A DNA stretch of 22,474 nucleotides from the NCBI GenBank assembly GCA_025464795.1, contig JAODNB010000068.1, positions 1 to 22,474 of the forward strand. The letters run 5' to 3'. The position numbers and the translations under genes were made by a program. Below the pieces are notes generated by a model. The model searched no databases and was not told the DNA's origin. It saw nothing but the letters and a program-made list of their open reading frames with translations. Positions 1 to 8,256 of the stretch are shown here, piece by piece. Every line of letters begins with the position of its first letter. Positions within the stretch are counted from its first letter, which is position 1. This DNA comes from Frankiales bacterium (GTDB lineage Bacteria > Actinomycetota > Actinomycetes > Mycobacteriales > SCTD01).

Positions 1-2395
1 GCCGCGCGTCGCCGGCGACCTCGAGCCGGACGGTGCCGTCGTCGGCGAGCAGCTCCTCGACGGTGCCTTGCGCCACCATCTTCCCCTTCGACATCACGGC
101 GACGTGCGAGCAGGTCTGCTCCACCTCCGACAGCAGGTGACTGCTGACAAGAACGGTCCGACCTGTGGCGGCGATCGCCTGGAGGACCTCACGGACCTCC
201 TTGATCTGCGGCGGGTCCAGCCCGTTGGTCGGCTCGTCGAGCACGAGCAGGTCCGGTCGGCCGAGCATCGCCTGGGCGATGGCGAGGCGCTGTCGCATCC
301 CCTGGCTGTAGGTGCGCGTGGGCCGGTCGATGGCGCTGCCGAGGCCGGCGATGTCCAGCGCCTCCTCGACGTAGGACCCCTCCATCGACGACGCAGTCGA
401 CATCCAGTAGAGCCGGAGGTTCTCCATGCCCGTCAGGTGGGGCAGCACGCCGGGTCCTTCGATGAACAAGCCCACGCGCGAGAGCACTGCGGCGCCACCG
501 ACCACCCTGCGGCCGAACAGCTCCACCGAGCCCTCCGACGGCTGGATCAGGCCCGCGAGCATGCGCAGCACGGTCGTCTTGCCGGCACCGTTGGGTCCGA
601 GCAGGCCGAGGACCTGACCCCTCTCCACGACGAGGTCGACCCCGTCCACCGCGCGGAACCCATCGGCGTAGGACTTGGCCAGCCCGCGGATGACGACGGG
701 CGGCACGTCGTCGTCACCGAGGTCCGGCGGCCGACGCCGCCGACGCAGCAGGATGACCGCCCCGAGGAGCACGACCCCGGCGGCGATCAGTGCGCTGACG
801 AGGGCGAGCCGGCCGTAGCCCTTCGCCCCGGAGAGGCTGATCAGCGGCAGGGAGAGCGCCGACGCAGTGTCGAGCCGCACGTCGTAGGACGACGCCGCCA
901 AGGGTCCTGCGTACGCGAGGTCCGTTGCTGACAGGGTGATCCGGATGCGGTTGCCCGCGGGGAAGACGTGCGACAGCGCCGGCAGCGGGAGGGTGACGTC
1001 TCGGCCGCTGCCCCCGACTCCGGTGAGGCGGATGGGGGCCACCTGGCCGTTCGGGATCCGCCCGCCACCTCCGGGGGCGATGTCGAGGACCTTCAGGAAC
1101 AGCACAGCCTCACCCGTGGTGGAGCTGACGTGGACCTTCAGTGACCCGGTGCCGACCAGCTCGCGGGTGGCGCGGAGCTTCGAGGAGGTCCAGCTCGCGC
1201 TCTGCCCCGGGATGTCGAAGCCCAGGCCGGACGCGATGCTGCCGAGCGAACCGGCCCCAGGCACGCTACTGATGGAGGCCGGCCGACCACCGGCGGGGTT
1301 CGTGATCGTGGGCTCGGTGGGGCCAATGAGCGGGAGCGTCGTGGCGGGCCGCAGCGGCGGCAGCGCGTTCGAAGAACCGGCATCGCCGTTCGTCCGCTCC
1401 CACTGGAAGACCGACCCGGTCCGAGCCCTGGTGAGGCGCTTGAGGTAGCGGTCCATCCAGGCGGTCGTGAGGTTCCGGATCTTGCGCTCCCCTGCCGCAT
1501 CGAACGGGTCGTCGTGACCGCCTCGCAGCCAGCGCAGGTGCACTGGGGTTCCACGTGCCTTCAGCGCGGTTGCCGTCGCCAGCGACTCCGAGAGCGGGAA
1601 CAGGGTGTCGTCCTCCCCCTGGACGAGCAGGGTCGGCGCCGTGATCTTCGAGACGTCGGGGCTCGAAGCGGCCAGCAGCGCCCGGTCGGCGGGGGTGGCC
1701 CGACCGGTCTGCGCGATCCGCTGATAGGTGGTGCAGACCCGCTGCGCGAACCGGCACTCCTGCGACGAGGCACCGATGAAGAACACAGCGGCGTACTGCG
1801 CCTTGAACACGTCGCCGGGCAGCAGGGCGCTCTCGAGGCTGTTCCAGGTGATGACCGGCACGATCGCGTCGACGCGCTTGTCGAGAGCGGCCCCGAGCAG
1901 CGACGCGCCACCGCCGTACGACTCCCCCGTCAGCCCGACGCGCGGATCACCGACCCCGTCCTGCACCACGTCGGTCCGCTTGGCGAGGCCGTCGATCAGG
2001 TGACGCAGGTCGGCGATCTCGGCGTCAGGAGCGTCCAGCGCGATGCGGCCGGCGTCGTTCGCGAGGACGTTGAAGCCGCGCATCGTCCAGGCCACCGCGA
2101 GGTAGCCGTGCTCTGCGAGGCTCCGCGCGTCGGTCCTGACGCTGTCCTTGGTCTGCCCGAAGCCGGGCGACACGATCACGGCGGGTACGGGCCGGCTGGC
2201 TGAGGCGCTGTCGGGGATGTAGAGGGTCGTCCGCAACCGGACCGTGCCCGCGAAGGTCGGTCCGCCGGGCACGGTCACGTCGACGTCCTGGGTGTGGAAC
2301 CTGGCGGCCTTGGGCGCGCTGCCGTGGTTGGACAGCCCGACGGCCAGCGCAACCAGAGCGAGCACCGCGATGAGCGCAGCCGCGATCCTCTTCAC
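1..2395 (-). CDS. Alpha/beta hydrolase (CocE/X-Pro peptidase type) fused to ABC transporter ATPase, C-terminus beyond window
   Basis: One uninterrupted frame of 798 residues runs from a GTG at 2395 off the left edge. In order: a hydrophobic N-terminal segment (about 4-20, signal or anchor); an alpha/beta hydrolase with GESYGG (Ser159), an acid at Asp262/Asp263 and His294 in GGH; a beta-rich stretch near 380-510 resembling the X-Pro peptidase C-terminal jelly roll; a transmembrane helix (about 530-550) ending in five Arg; then an ABC ATPase with Walker A GPNGAGKTT (from Gly600), signature SQGMRQ (Ser697), Walker B LLVLDEP (Asp720, Glu721) and His753 in the H-loop. Inference: the hydrolase lies outside the membrane and the ATPase inside, probably pairing with an ABC-2 permease encoded further left. 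No well-spaced Shine-Dalgarno precedes the GTG; a TAGGGT box seven bases upstream suggests a leaderless start. The substrate is unknown. Confidence 0.87.
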   Translation of the reverse strand, partial: MKRIAAALIAVLALVALAVGLSNHGSAPKAARFHTQDVDVTVPGGPTFAGTVRLRTTLYIPDSASASRPVPAVIVSPGFGQTKDSVRTDARSLAEHGYLAVAWTMRGFNVLANDAGRIALDAPDAEIADLRHLIDGLAKRTDVVQDGVGDPRVGLTGESYGGGASLLGAALDKRVDAIVPVITWNSLESALLPGDVFKAQYAAVFFIGASSQECRFAQRVCTTYQRIAQTGRATPADRALLAASSPDVSKITAPTLLVQGEDDTLFPLSESLATATALKARGTPVHLRWLRGGHDDPFDAAGERKIRNLTTAWMDRYLKRLTRARTGSVFQWERTNGDAGSSNALPPLRPATTLPLIGPTEPTITNPAGGRPASISSVPGAGSLGSIASGLGFDIPGQSASWTSSKLRATRELVGTGSLKVHVSSTTGEAVLFLKVLDIAPGGGGRIPNGQVAPIRLTGVGGSGRDVTLPLPALSHVFPAGNRIRITLSATDLAYAGPLAASSYDVRLDTASALSLPLISLSGAKGYGRLALVSALIAAGVVLLGAVILLRRRRRPPDLGDDDVPPVVIRGLAKSYADGFRAVDGVDLVVERGQVLGLLGPNGAGKTTVLRMLAGLIQPSEGSVELFGRRVVGGAAVLSRVGLFIEGPGVLPHLTGMENLRLYWMSTASSMEGSYVEEALDIAGLGSAIDRPTRTYSQGMRQRLAIAQAMLGRPDLLVLDEPTNGLDPPQIKEVREVLQAIAATGRTVLVSSHLLSEVEQTCSHVAVMSKGKMVAQGTVEELLADDGTVRLEVAGDAR

Positions 2396-2402
2396 TCCTT
2401 GA

Positions 2403-2408
2403 ACCCTA
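2403..2408 (-). promoter_or_regulatory. Candidate -10 box (TAGGGT) for a leaderless hydrolase-ABC transcript
   Basis: TAGGGT on the minus strand fits the actinobacterial TANNNT pattern and lies seven bases before the GTG start. That spacing would place the transcript start at or next to the start codon. No convincing -35 box is visible. Confidence 0.35.
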
Positions 2409-2465
2409 TGCGGCGCGCCCGTTCCCCGCCTGTCGGACCCGGCCCCTACCGTCCGGAGGGTGCTG

Positions 2466-4220
2466 GTGCAGGGAACGTTCGACGAGCTCGGGACGCCGTT
2501 GCGGGACACCGTGTTCGTGGTGGTCGACCTGGAGACGACCGGCGGTTCGCATCGCGACTGCGCCATCACGGAGATCGGCGCGGTCAAGGTCTGCGGCGGC
2601 GAGGTGCTCGGCGAGTTCCAGACCCTGGTCAACCCGTCGCAGGCGATCCCGCCCTTCATCGCCGTGCTGACCGGCATCACCGACTCGATGGTCGCGAGCG
2701 CCCCGCGGATCGGCGAGGCGCTTCCCTCGTTCCTCGAGTTCGCCAGGGGCTGCGTCCTGGTCGCCCACAACGCCCCGTTCGACCTCGGGTTCCTCCGGGC
2801 CGGCTGCGAGCAGCTCGGCATCCCGTGGCCCAGGGCGGAGTCGCTCGACACCGCCGTGCTGGCCCGCCGGGTCCTCACCCGGGACGAGGCGCCGAACTGC
2901 AAGCTCTCGACCCTCGCTCGGCTGTTCCGCGCCGGCACGACTCCGGACCACCGGGCCCTGCACGACGCCCGCGCGACCGTCGACGTCCTGCACGGGCTCA
3001 TCGGCCGGCTGGGCAACCTTGGCGTCCACACCGTCGAGGAGCTCCGCTCCTTCTCCTCGCAGGTGTCCCCGCAGCAGCGTCGCAAGCGCCACCTCGCGGA
3101 CGCCCTGCCGCACCTGCCCGGTGTCTACCTGTTCCGGGACGCCCAGGGCCGGGTGCTCTACGTCGGGAAGTCGCGAGACCTGAGGTCCCGCGTGCGGAAC
3201 TACTTCACCGCCTCCGAGATGCGCACCAGGATGGCCGAGATGGTGGGGATCGCCGAGCGCGTCGACCCTGTCGTGTGCGCCACCGAGCTCGAGGCTGAGG
3301 TGCGCGAGCTCCGGCTCATCGCCGAGCACCGGCCGCGCTACAACCGGCGCTCGAAGTTCCCCGAGAAGGTGTCGTGGGTGAAGCTGACGGTCGAGCCCTT
3401 CCCGCGGCTGTCACTCGTGCGCCGGGTCCTCGAGGACGGCGCGGTCTACCTCGGGCCGTTCTCCAGCAACCGGACCGCGGAGCTGGTCATGGCCGCAGTG
3501 CACGAAGCCATCCCGCTGCGCCAGTGCAGCAAGAAGCTGTCACCTCGCATCCCCAGCTCCGCGTGCGTCCTTGCGGAGATGGGTCGCTGCGGAGCCCCGT
3601 GCCTGGTCGGGCAGGGCGAGTCCGTCGAGGCCTACGAGGTTCATGCGCGGGCCTTCACGGCCTTGGTCGCGTCCGACCCGAGCCCCGTGGTCGACCGGCT
3701 GCAGGCCAAGATCAGCGCCCTCGCGGCTGCGGAGCGCTTCGAGGACGCGGGCCTCCAGCGTGATCGGTTGGCCGCGCTGCTTCGCTCGGTGTCGACGCTG
3801 CAGCGGATGACGACCCTGACGTCCGTGCCAGAGCTCGTCGCGGCGCGGCCGACTGCTGATCTCGGCTGGGAGATCTCGGTGATCCGGCGCGGTCGGCTGG
3901 CCGGAGCGGGCGTCCTCGCGCGGGGGGCAGCGCCGGGGCCCTTCGTCGACGCGCTCATCGCGACCTCGGAGACCGTGATCCCGGGACCCGGCCCACTGCC
4001 GGCCGCGACAGCTGAGGAGGTCCGGTGCGTCCTGCGCTGGCTCGACAGCGAAGGGGTCCGGCTCGTCCGGCTGGACGGCCGACTGGCCTCACCCGCGCTC
4101 GGAGCCGCCCGGCTGAGCACCTGGCTCGGGGAGATCAGCTCTGCCCGCGACGGCGTCCGGCCGTTCGAGGACCGTCGGCAGCTGCGCCCGATCGCGCGGC
4201 CGCACCGCGCGTCCGCCTGA
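2466..4220 (+). CDS. DEDD 3'-5' exonuclease fused to GIY-YIG (UvrC/Cho-like) endonuclease domain
   Basis: This 584-residue protein combines two nuclease domains. The N-terminal part is a DnaQ-type DEDDh exonuclease: DLETTG (Asp21, Glu23), HNAPFD (Asp106) and HRALHD (His162, Asp167). The middle is a GIY-YIG domain: PGVYLF (219-221), then YVGKS (232-234), an Arg-rich helix and the Glu-containing TELEAEVREL segment, as in the N-terminal half of UvrC. The C-terminal third is UvrC/Cho-like with CGAPC-type cysteines and a UvrB-contact-like RFEDA helix. The same fusion is known in mycobacteria (Rv2191), which also lies beside trpD and ctaE. It probably acts in DNA repair. I chose the GTG at 2466, six bases after GGAGG (2455-2459); a GTG at 2460 sits directly against that site. 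The gene is divergent from the hydrolase-ABC gene. Confidence 0.9.
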   Translation: MQGTFDELGTPLRDTVFVVVDLETTGGSHRDCAITEIGAVKVCGGEVLGEFQTLVNPSQAIPPFIAVLTGITDSMVASAPRIGEALPSFLEFARGCVLVAHNAPFDLGFLRAGCEQLGIPWPRAESLDTAVLARRVLTRDEAPNCKLSTLARLFRAGTTPDHRALHDARATVDVLHGLIGRLGNLGVHTVEELRSFSSQVSPQQRRKRHLADALPHLPGVYLFRDAQGRVLYVGKSRDLRSRVRNYFTASEMRTRMAEMVGIAERVDPVVCATELEAEVRELRLIAEHRPRYNRRSKFPEKVSWVKLTVEPFPRLSLVRRVLEDGAVYLGPFSSNRTAELVMAAVHEAIPLRQCSKKLSPRIPSSACVLAEMGRCGAPCLVGQGESVEAYEVHARAFTALVASDPSPVVDRLQAKISALAAAERFEDAGLQRDRLAALLRSVSTLQRMTTLTSVPELVAARPTADLGWEISVIRRGRLAGAGVLARGAAPGPFVDALIATSETVIPGPGPLPAATAEEVRCVLRWLDSEGVRLVRLDGRLASPALGAARLSTWLGEISSARDGVRPFEDRRQLRPIARPHRASA

Positions 4221-4227
4221 CACGCGC

Positions 4228-4233
4228 GAGAAT
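4228..4233 (+). promoter_or_regulatory. Candidate -10 box (GAGAAT) for leaderless 2H phosphoesterase
   Basis: GAGAAT followed by six bases and GTG. The same arrangement (CAGAAT, six bases, GTG) precedes ctaE. No Shine-Dalgarno sequence is visible, so a leaderless transcript is plausible. No -35 element could be supported. Confidence 0.3.
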
Positions 4234-4239
4234 GCCCTC

Positions 4240-4752
4240 GTGCCCAAGGGAGTCGTGCTGCGCCCCGACGTCGAGGGCTCGCGCGCACTGCGGACGCTCT
4301 GGGAGCTCTTGCGTGACGCGGACCTGCCCTCGATCGCGAGTCACCGCAAGGGCGACTACGAGCCGCACCTGTCGCTGACCGTCGCCGACGACCTCGATCC
4401 TGGCGTCACGAGCACCGACCCGTCGCGGGTGCTCCCCGGCGCGCCGATCGCCTTCGAAGCCCTCGGCAGCTTCCCCAGCGGGGTGCTGTTCCTCTGCGCT
4501 GTCCCCACCAAGCGGCTGCTCAAGGCGCAGCTCCACGCCTTCGAGGCGTGCGCGGGTGCCCGGGTGTGGCGCCACTACGAACCAGGCCACTGGACCCCGC
4601 ACGTCACCCTCGGCTACGGCTACACCGCTGCGCAGGTCGGGCGGGCAGCCGAGCTCCTGCTGCCGCTGCTCCCGTTGACGCTGACCGGGTGGAGCGCCTG
4701 GCTCGAGGACGGCAGCACCGGTGAGGACTGGCCGCTCACCGGAATCACCTAA
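4240..4752 (+). CDS. 2H phosphoesterase (2'-5' RNA ligase superfamily)
   Basis: A 170-residue protein with the two signature H-x-S/T motifs of the 2H phosphoesterase fold: PHLSLTV (His43, Ser45) and PHVTLGY (His121, Thr123), about 78 residues apart as expected for the bilobal fold. Known family members cleave or form 2',5'-phosphodiester or cyclic phosphate linkages in RNA or nucleotides; the substrate here is unknown. The start is a GTG 20 bases after the nuclease stop, with no clear ribosome binding site but a -10-like box in front. The stop lies 10 bases before the esterase start, so the two may be co-transcribed. Confidence 0.82.
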   Translation: MPKGVVLRPDVEGSRALRTLWELLRDADLPSIASHRKGDYEPHLSLTVADDLDPGVTSTDPSRVLPGAPIAFEALGSFPSGVLFLCAVPTKRLLKAQLHAFEACAGARVWRHYEPGHWTPHVTLGYGYTAAQVGRAAELLLPLLPLTLTGWSAWLEDGSTGEDWPLTGIT

Positions 4753-4762
4753 GGTCGAGCTC

Positions 4763-5689
4763 ATGGCCCTTGACCCGCAGATCGCGACCCTCCTGCCGAT
4801 GCTTGCCTCGGCGCCACCACTCCGCGAGACCGGTATCGACGGGGCGCGCGCCGGCATGCGGCTGCTCCTGGTCGACATGCGCGATGCCAGCAGGCTCCCG
4901 CCCGTGCGCAGCACCGAAGACGTCACCTACCCGACCCCGAACGGGAACCGCCCGGCACGCGTCTACCGGCCCGAGGTCGACGGCCCGGTCCCGACGGTCC
5001 TGTTCCTCCATGGCGGCGGCTTCGTCATGGGCGACATCGACACCCACGAGGACCAGGCACGCCTGCTGTGCGCCGAGGTTGGTGCGGTCGTCATCAGCAT
5101 CGACTACCGGCTGGCCCCCGAGCACCCCTTCCCCGCCGGCTACCTCGACGCCGTCGCGGCGCTCGAGCACGTGTTCGCCACCGTGGACGCCCTCGGCGGC
5201 GACGCCACCCGCATCGCGGTCGCCGGCGACAGCGCTGGGGGCAACCTCAGCGCCGGAGCCGCCATCGCTGCCCGGGACCTCGGGCTGCCCCTGAAGGCGC
5301 AGCTGCTGATCTACCCGAGCACCGACTTCCACGAGCACGAGTGGCCGTCCCGCGTCGAGCACGCCGACAGCGGCCTGCTGCTCAACCGCGACGACATGAT
5401 GTGGTTCCGCGAGTGCTACCAGCCCGACGTCGACGACGTCCGCGCCTCAGTCCTGCAGCACCCTGACCTCAGCGGGGTAGCGCCGGCGATCGTGTCGACG
5501 GGTGAGTACGACCCGCTGCGCGACGAGGGCGAGGCCTACGCGGAAGCGCTGGAGCGTGCGGGCGTCTCCGTCCTCCTGCGCCGGGCTGACGACATGATCC
5601 ACGGCTTCTTCGGCATGGGAGCGTTCTCCGAAGCCGCGCACAAGGCCGCTCTCCAGCTGTGCGCCGACCTGAAGGACGCCCTCGCGTGA
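4763..5689 (+). CDS. Alpha/beta hydrolase, hormone-sensitive lipase (family IV) type esterase
   Basis: A 308-residue carboxylester hydrolase. The oxyanion-hole motif HGGGF is at 83-87, the nucleophile Ser157 sits in GDSAGG, the acid is Asp250 in EYDPLRDE and the catalytic His280 is in MIHGFF. This is the canonical HSL/family IV layout, at normal length. YRLAPEHPFPA after the first beta-alpha unit is also typical. There is no signal peptide, so it is probably a cytosolic esterase or lipase acting on short- or medium-chain esters. The ATG at 4763 was chosen over an upstream in-frame codon inside the previous gene because it follows an AAGG-containing stretch. Its stop overlaps the GTG of the Lrp-type gene, which implies translational coupling. 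Confidence 0.9.
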   Translation: MALDPQIATLLPMLASAPPLRETGIDGARAGMRLLLVDMRDASRLPPVRSTEDVTYPTPNGNRPARVYRPEVDGPVPTVLFLHGGGFVMGDIDTHEDQARLLCAEVGAVVISIDYRLAPEHPFPAGYLDAVAALEHVFATVDALGGDATRIAVAGDSAGGNLSAGAAIAARDLGLPLKAQLLIYPSTDFHEHEWPSRVEHADSGLLLNRDDMMWFRECYQPDVDDVRASVLQHPDLSGVAPAIVSTGEYDPLRDEGEAYAEALERAGVSVLLRRADDMIHGFFGMGAFSEAAHKAALQLCADLKDALA

Positions 5690-5967
5690 TCACTGCCATC
5701 GTGAACATCAGCTGCGCCGTCGATCGCATCCCCGAGGTGGGGCAGGCCATCGCCGACCTCGAGGGGGTCTCCGAGGTCTACTCGGTCGCCGGCGATGTGG
5801 ACCTCGTCGCGATGGTCCGGGTCCGCAGGCACGAGGAGCTCGCGGACGTCATCGCCGGGCGGCTCAACAAGGTCGAGGGCGTGCAGGCGACGCAAACGCT
5901 GATCGCCTTCCAGTCGTACTCCAAGCACGACCTCGAGGCGACGTTCAGCCTCGGGATGGAGCAGTAG
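5686..5967 (+). CDS. Stand-alone Lrp/AsnC effector-binding (RAM) domain protein
   Basis: A 93-residue protein consisting only of the ferredoxin-like alpha-beta RAM domain found at the C-terminus of Lrp/AsnC regulators: an alternating pattern with SEVYSVAGDVDLVAMVRV in the middle and VQATQTLIAFQSY near the end. The DNA-binding helix-turn-helix is absent. Stand-alone RAM proteins are known to form dimers or decamers that bind amino acids or modulate partners. The GTG start overlaps the TGA of the upstream esterase (GTGA). The 3' end overlaps the convergent MFS gene by 23 bases. As I remember it, a gene of this kind near trpD is common in actinobacteria; a role in sensing an amino acid is inference. 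Confidence 0.85.
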   Translation: MITAIVNISCAVDRIPEVGQAIADLEGVSEVYSVAGDVDLVAMVRVRRHEELADVIAGRLNKVEGVQATQTLIAFQSYSKHDLEATFSLGMEQ

Positions 5968-7183
5968 CGGCGAGGCCCTGCTGCGCGGCGCTCAACCGCC
6001 GTGCCAACCGGACCGCGACGGTCGCGGTGACGAGCGAGCCCAGGACGAGGGCGGACAGCCACGCCTCCCCCAGGCCGTTGCCGATCATCACGCCCGAGAG
6101 CGCCGGCGAGACGACGAACGCGAGGGAGAAGCACGCTCCGGACGCAGCGTTGTAGCGACCTCTCAAGCGATCGCTCGCCAGGGCGTTCACGAGCGGCTGG
6201 AGCGACGGCGCCATGAAGACCTCGCCGATGCCGAACACGCCTCCGAACACCAGCACCGCGACGACGCGCTGCGTCGACGTCAGTCCGGGCACGAAGTCCA
6301 GCAGCGCCCATGACACGGCCCACAGCGACGCGGCTGCGGCGAGGGCGGAGGTGCGGCGGTGCCCCTTCAGGAGCCGCAGGACCGGGATCTGGCCGCCGAC
6401 GATGACCACCGTGTTCACCGTCAGGACGAGCGCGATGACCGACGGGGACACGTGCCCGACCACGCGCGCGTAGGCAGGAAGGCCCGAGTCCAGGGCCGCG
6501 TAGCCGGTCAGCGCCAGGAGCAACGAGATCCCGCAGACCCTCCGCATGGCCGGGTCCGACCAGACCTCCCGGTAGGAGGGGAGCTCGTCGTCGGCGGACT
6601 GCTCGACCGCACGCCCCTCGGGAAGCATCAGCGCCTGGAGCACGCAGGTGAGCGCGTTGCCCAGGTAGAGGACCTCGAAGGTCCCGGGAGAGCGGACGTC
6701 GACGATCAGGGCCCCGACGACGCTCCCCAACCCGACGGTCGCGTTGAGCACGGTGAACTGCATGCCGAAGGCCCGGGCCGTCTGGTCCGGGTCCTCGATC
6801 AGGCCGTTCAGGAGGGAGCTGGAGGCGGAGAAGCTCGGGCTGAGCCCCGCTCCTAGCAGCGCCAGGGCCGGGAGGGCCGTGAGCGGTGACGGGGCGAAGG
6901 CCAGCCCCACCAAGCCTCCCGCCTGCAGGCCCAGGGCCAGGCGCAACGTCGACCGGGCACCGATCGTGTCGATGAGCGCTCCGCCGACCGGGACGGCCAG
7001 CAGTCCGATGACGCCGGGCACGGCGAGCAGGAAGCCGACCGTGGGCAGCGAGATGTGACGGACCTCGTGCAGCAAGATCAGCGTGAACGGCAGCGTGAGC
7101 CCGACCCCGAACCGGCTGATGCCGACCGAGGCGATGAGCCGCCGCACCGCAGGCGGCAGCGGCGCGGAGGTGCTCGGGGACAT
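5945..7183 (-). CDS. Major facilitator superfamily transporter
   Basis: A 412-residue polytopic membrane protein with about twelve hydrophobic helices in two halves. After the second helix it carries a motif-A-like loop (GGALIDTIGARSTLR), and in the second half a charged RLRGRYNAASGA loop. This pattern fits the drug/metabolite MFS families, but the substrate cannot be told. The ATG at 7183 was preferred to the in-frame GTG at 7192 because an AGGG lies eight bases upstream of it. It starts 30 bases after the trpD stop on the same strand and is probably the last gene of that transcript; its end overlaps the convergent RAM-domain gene. Confidence 0.88.
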   Translation of the reverse strand: MSPSTSAPLPPAVRRLIASVGISRFGVGLTLPFTLILLHEVRHISLPTVGFLLAVPGVIGLLAVPVGGALIDTIGARSTLRLALGLQAGGLVGLAFAPSPLTALPALALLGAGLSPSFSASSSLLNGLIEDPDQTARAFGMQFTVLNATVGLGSVVGALIVDVRSPGTFEVLYLGNALTCVLQALMLPEGRAVEQSADDELPSYREVWSDPAMRRVCGISLLLALTGYAALDSGLPAYARVVGHVSPSVIALVLTVNTVVIVGGQIPVLRLLKGHRRTSALAAAASLWAVSWALLDFVPGLTSTQRVVAVLVFGGVFGIGEVFMAPSLQPLVNALASDRLRGRYNAASGACFSLAFVVSPALSGVMIGNGLGEAWLSALVLGSLVTATVAVRLARRLSAAQQGLAATAPSRG

Positions 7184-7213
7184 GGTTCGCACCCTGCCAG
7201 TCCCGTCCGACAG

Positions 7214-8251
7214 CTACGAGCGCAGACCCTGCGACACGGCGATCCACTGGTCGAGCGCCGCTGCCGCTGCGCCCGAGTCCAGGGACTCCTGAGCCCGGAC
7301 GAGGCCCGCGCCGAGCCGGGACTCGAGCGATCCAGGAGCAGCGTCGTAGGCGGCGATGGCGGCGGCGGCGTTCAGCACGACGGCATCCCGCACCGGTCCG
7401 GAGGCACCGCCGAGGACCGAGCGGCAGACCGCTGCGTTGGTGGCTCGATCCCCGCCGCGGAGGGCCTCCAGCGAGGCAGGGGCGATCCCGAGGGCAGCGG
7501 GGTCGAAGGTGGACTCCCGAACCGCTCCGCCCTCGACCGTCCAGACCGACGACGGTCCGGTCGTCGTCAGCTCGTCGAGGCCGTCCTCGCCGCGGAACAC
7601 CAGGGCGTCAGCGCCGCGGGCAGCGAGGACCCCGGCCATCACGGGAGCCAACCGGCGGTCGGAGACCCCGAGCGCTTGAGCGAGCGGACGGACCGGGTTG
7701 GTGAGGGGTCCGAGGACGTTGAACACCGTGCCGACACCGAGCTCGCGACGGGCCACCGCCGCGTGCCGCATGCCCGGGTGGAACACCGGCGCGAAGCAGA
7801 AGACGATCCCCGCCGCCTCCAGGCAACCGGGGACGGCGGACGGCGGGAGGTCGACGACGACGCCGAGCTCCTCGAGCAGGTCAGCGGAACCGCAGGCCGA
7901 CGAGGCTGCCCGGCCGCCGTGCTTGGCGACGGGGATCCCGGCGCCCGCGACGACGATCGCGGCCATCGTCGAGATGTTGACGGTGTTGGACCGGTCGCCT
8001 CCCGTTCCGCAGGTGTCCACGACGCGACCGCTCACCGAGACGGGAGCTGCCTCAGCCAGCATCACCTCGACGAAGCCGGCGACCTCCTCGAGCGTCTCGC
8101 CCTTGGCCCGCAGACCGATCACGAAGCCAGCGGTCTGCGCGGGGGTGGCGTTCCCGCTCATCACCTCGCGCATCGCCCAGGAGGTGTCGGCCGACGTCAG
8201 GTCTTGCCTGGCGAGCAGAGCAGCCAGCAGCCCCGGCCAGGTCTGGGTCAC
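7214..8251 (-). CDS. trpD: Anthranilate phosphoribosyltransferase
   Basis: A 345-residue enzyme that transfers the phosphoribosyl group of PRPP to anthranilate, the second step of tryptophan synthesis from chorismate. The glycine-rich PRPP loop DTCGTGGD lies at 79-86, followed by NTVNIST, the KHG-RAASS segment at 110-118, the helix DLLEELG, and NVLGPLTNP further on. Length and motif order are normal. Oddity: the family sequence KHGNRA reads KHGGRA here, with Gly113 where an anthranilate-contacting Asn is usual. The GTG start is five bases after the stop of the receiver-like gene with no Shine-Dalgarno, so translation is probably coupled. The other trp genes are not in the window; trpD beside ctaE is the usual actinobacterial arrangement. 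Confidence 0.95.
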   Translation of the reverse strand: MTQTWPGLLAALLARQDLTSADTSWAMREVMSGNATPAQTAGFVIGLRAKGETLEEVAGFVEVMLAEAAPVSVSGRVVDTCGTGGDRSNTVNISTMAAIVVAGAGIPVAKHGGRAASSACGSADLLEELGVVVDLPPSAVPGCLEAAGIVFCFAPVFHPGMRHAAVARRELGVGTVFNVLGPLTNPVRPLAQALGVSDRRLAPVMAGVLAARGADALVFRGEDGLDELTTTGPSSVWTVEGGAVRESTFDPAALGIAPASLEALRGGDRATNAAVCRSVLGGASGPVRDAVVLNAAAAIAAYDAAPGSLESRLGAGLVRAQESLDSGAAAAALDQWIAVSQGLRS

Positions 8252-8256
8252 GAAGG

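Noticed and set aside
68..931. Long plus-strand reading frame over the hydrolase-ABC gene
   Set aside because: It is antisense to a protein with complete ABC motifs, and its product is Arg/Gly/His-rich without any recognisable domain: a GC-rich shadow frame.
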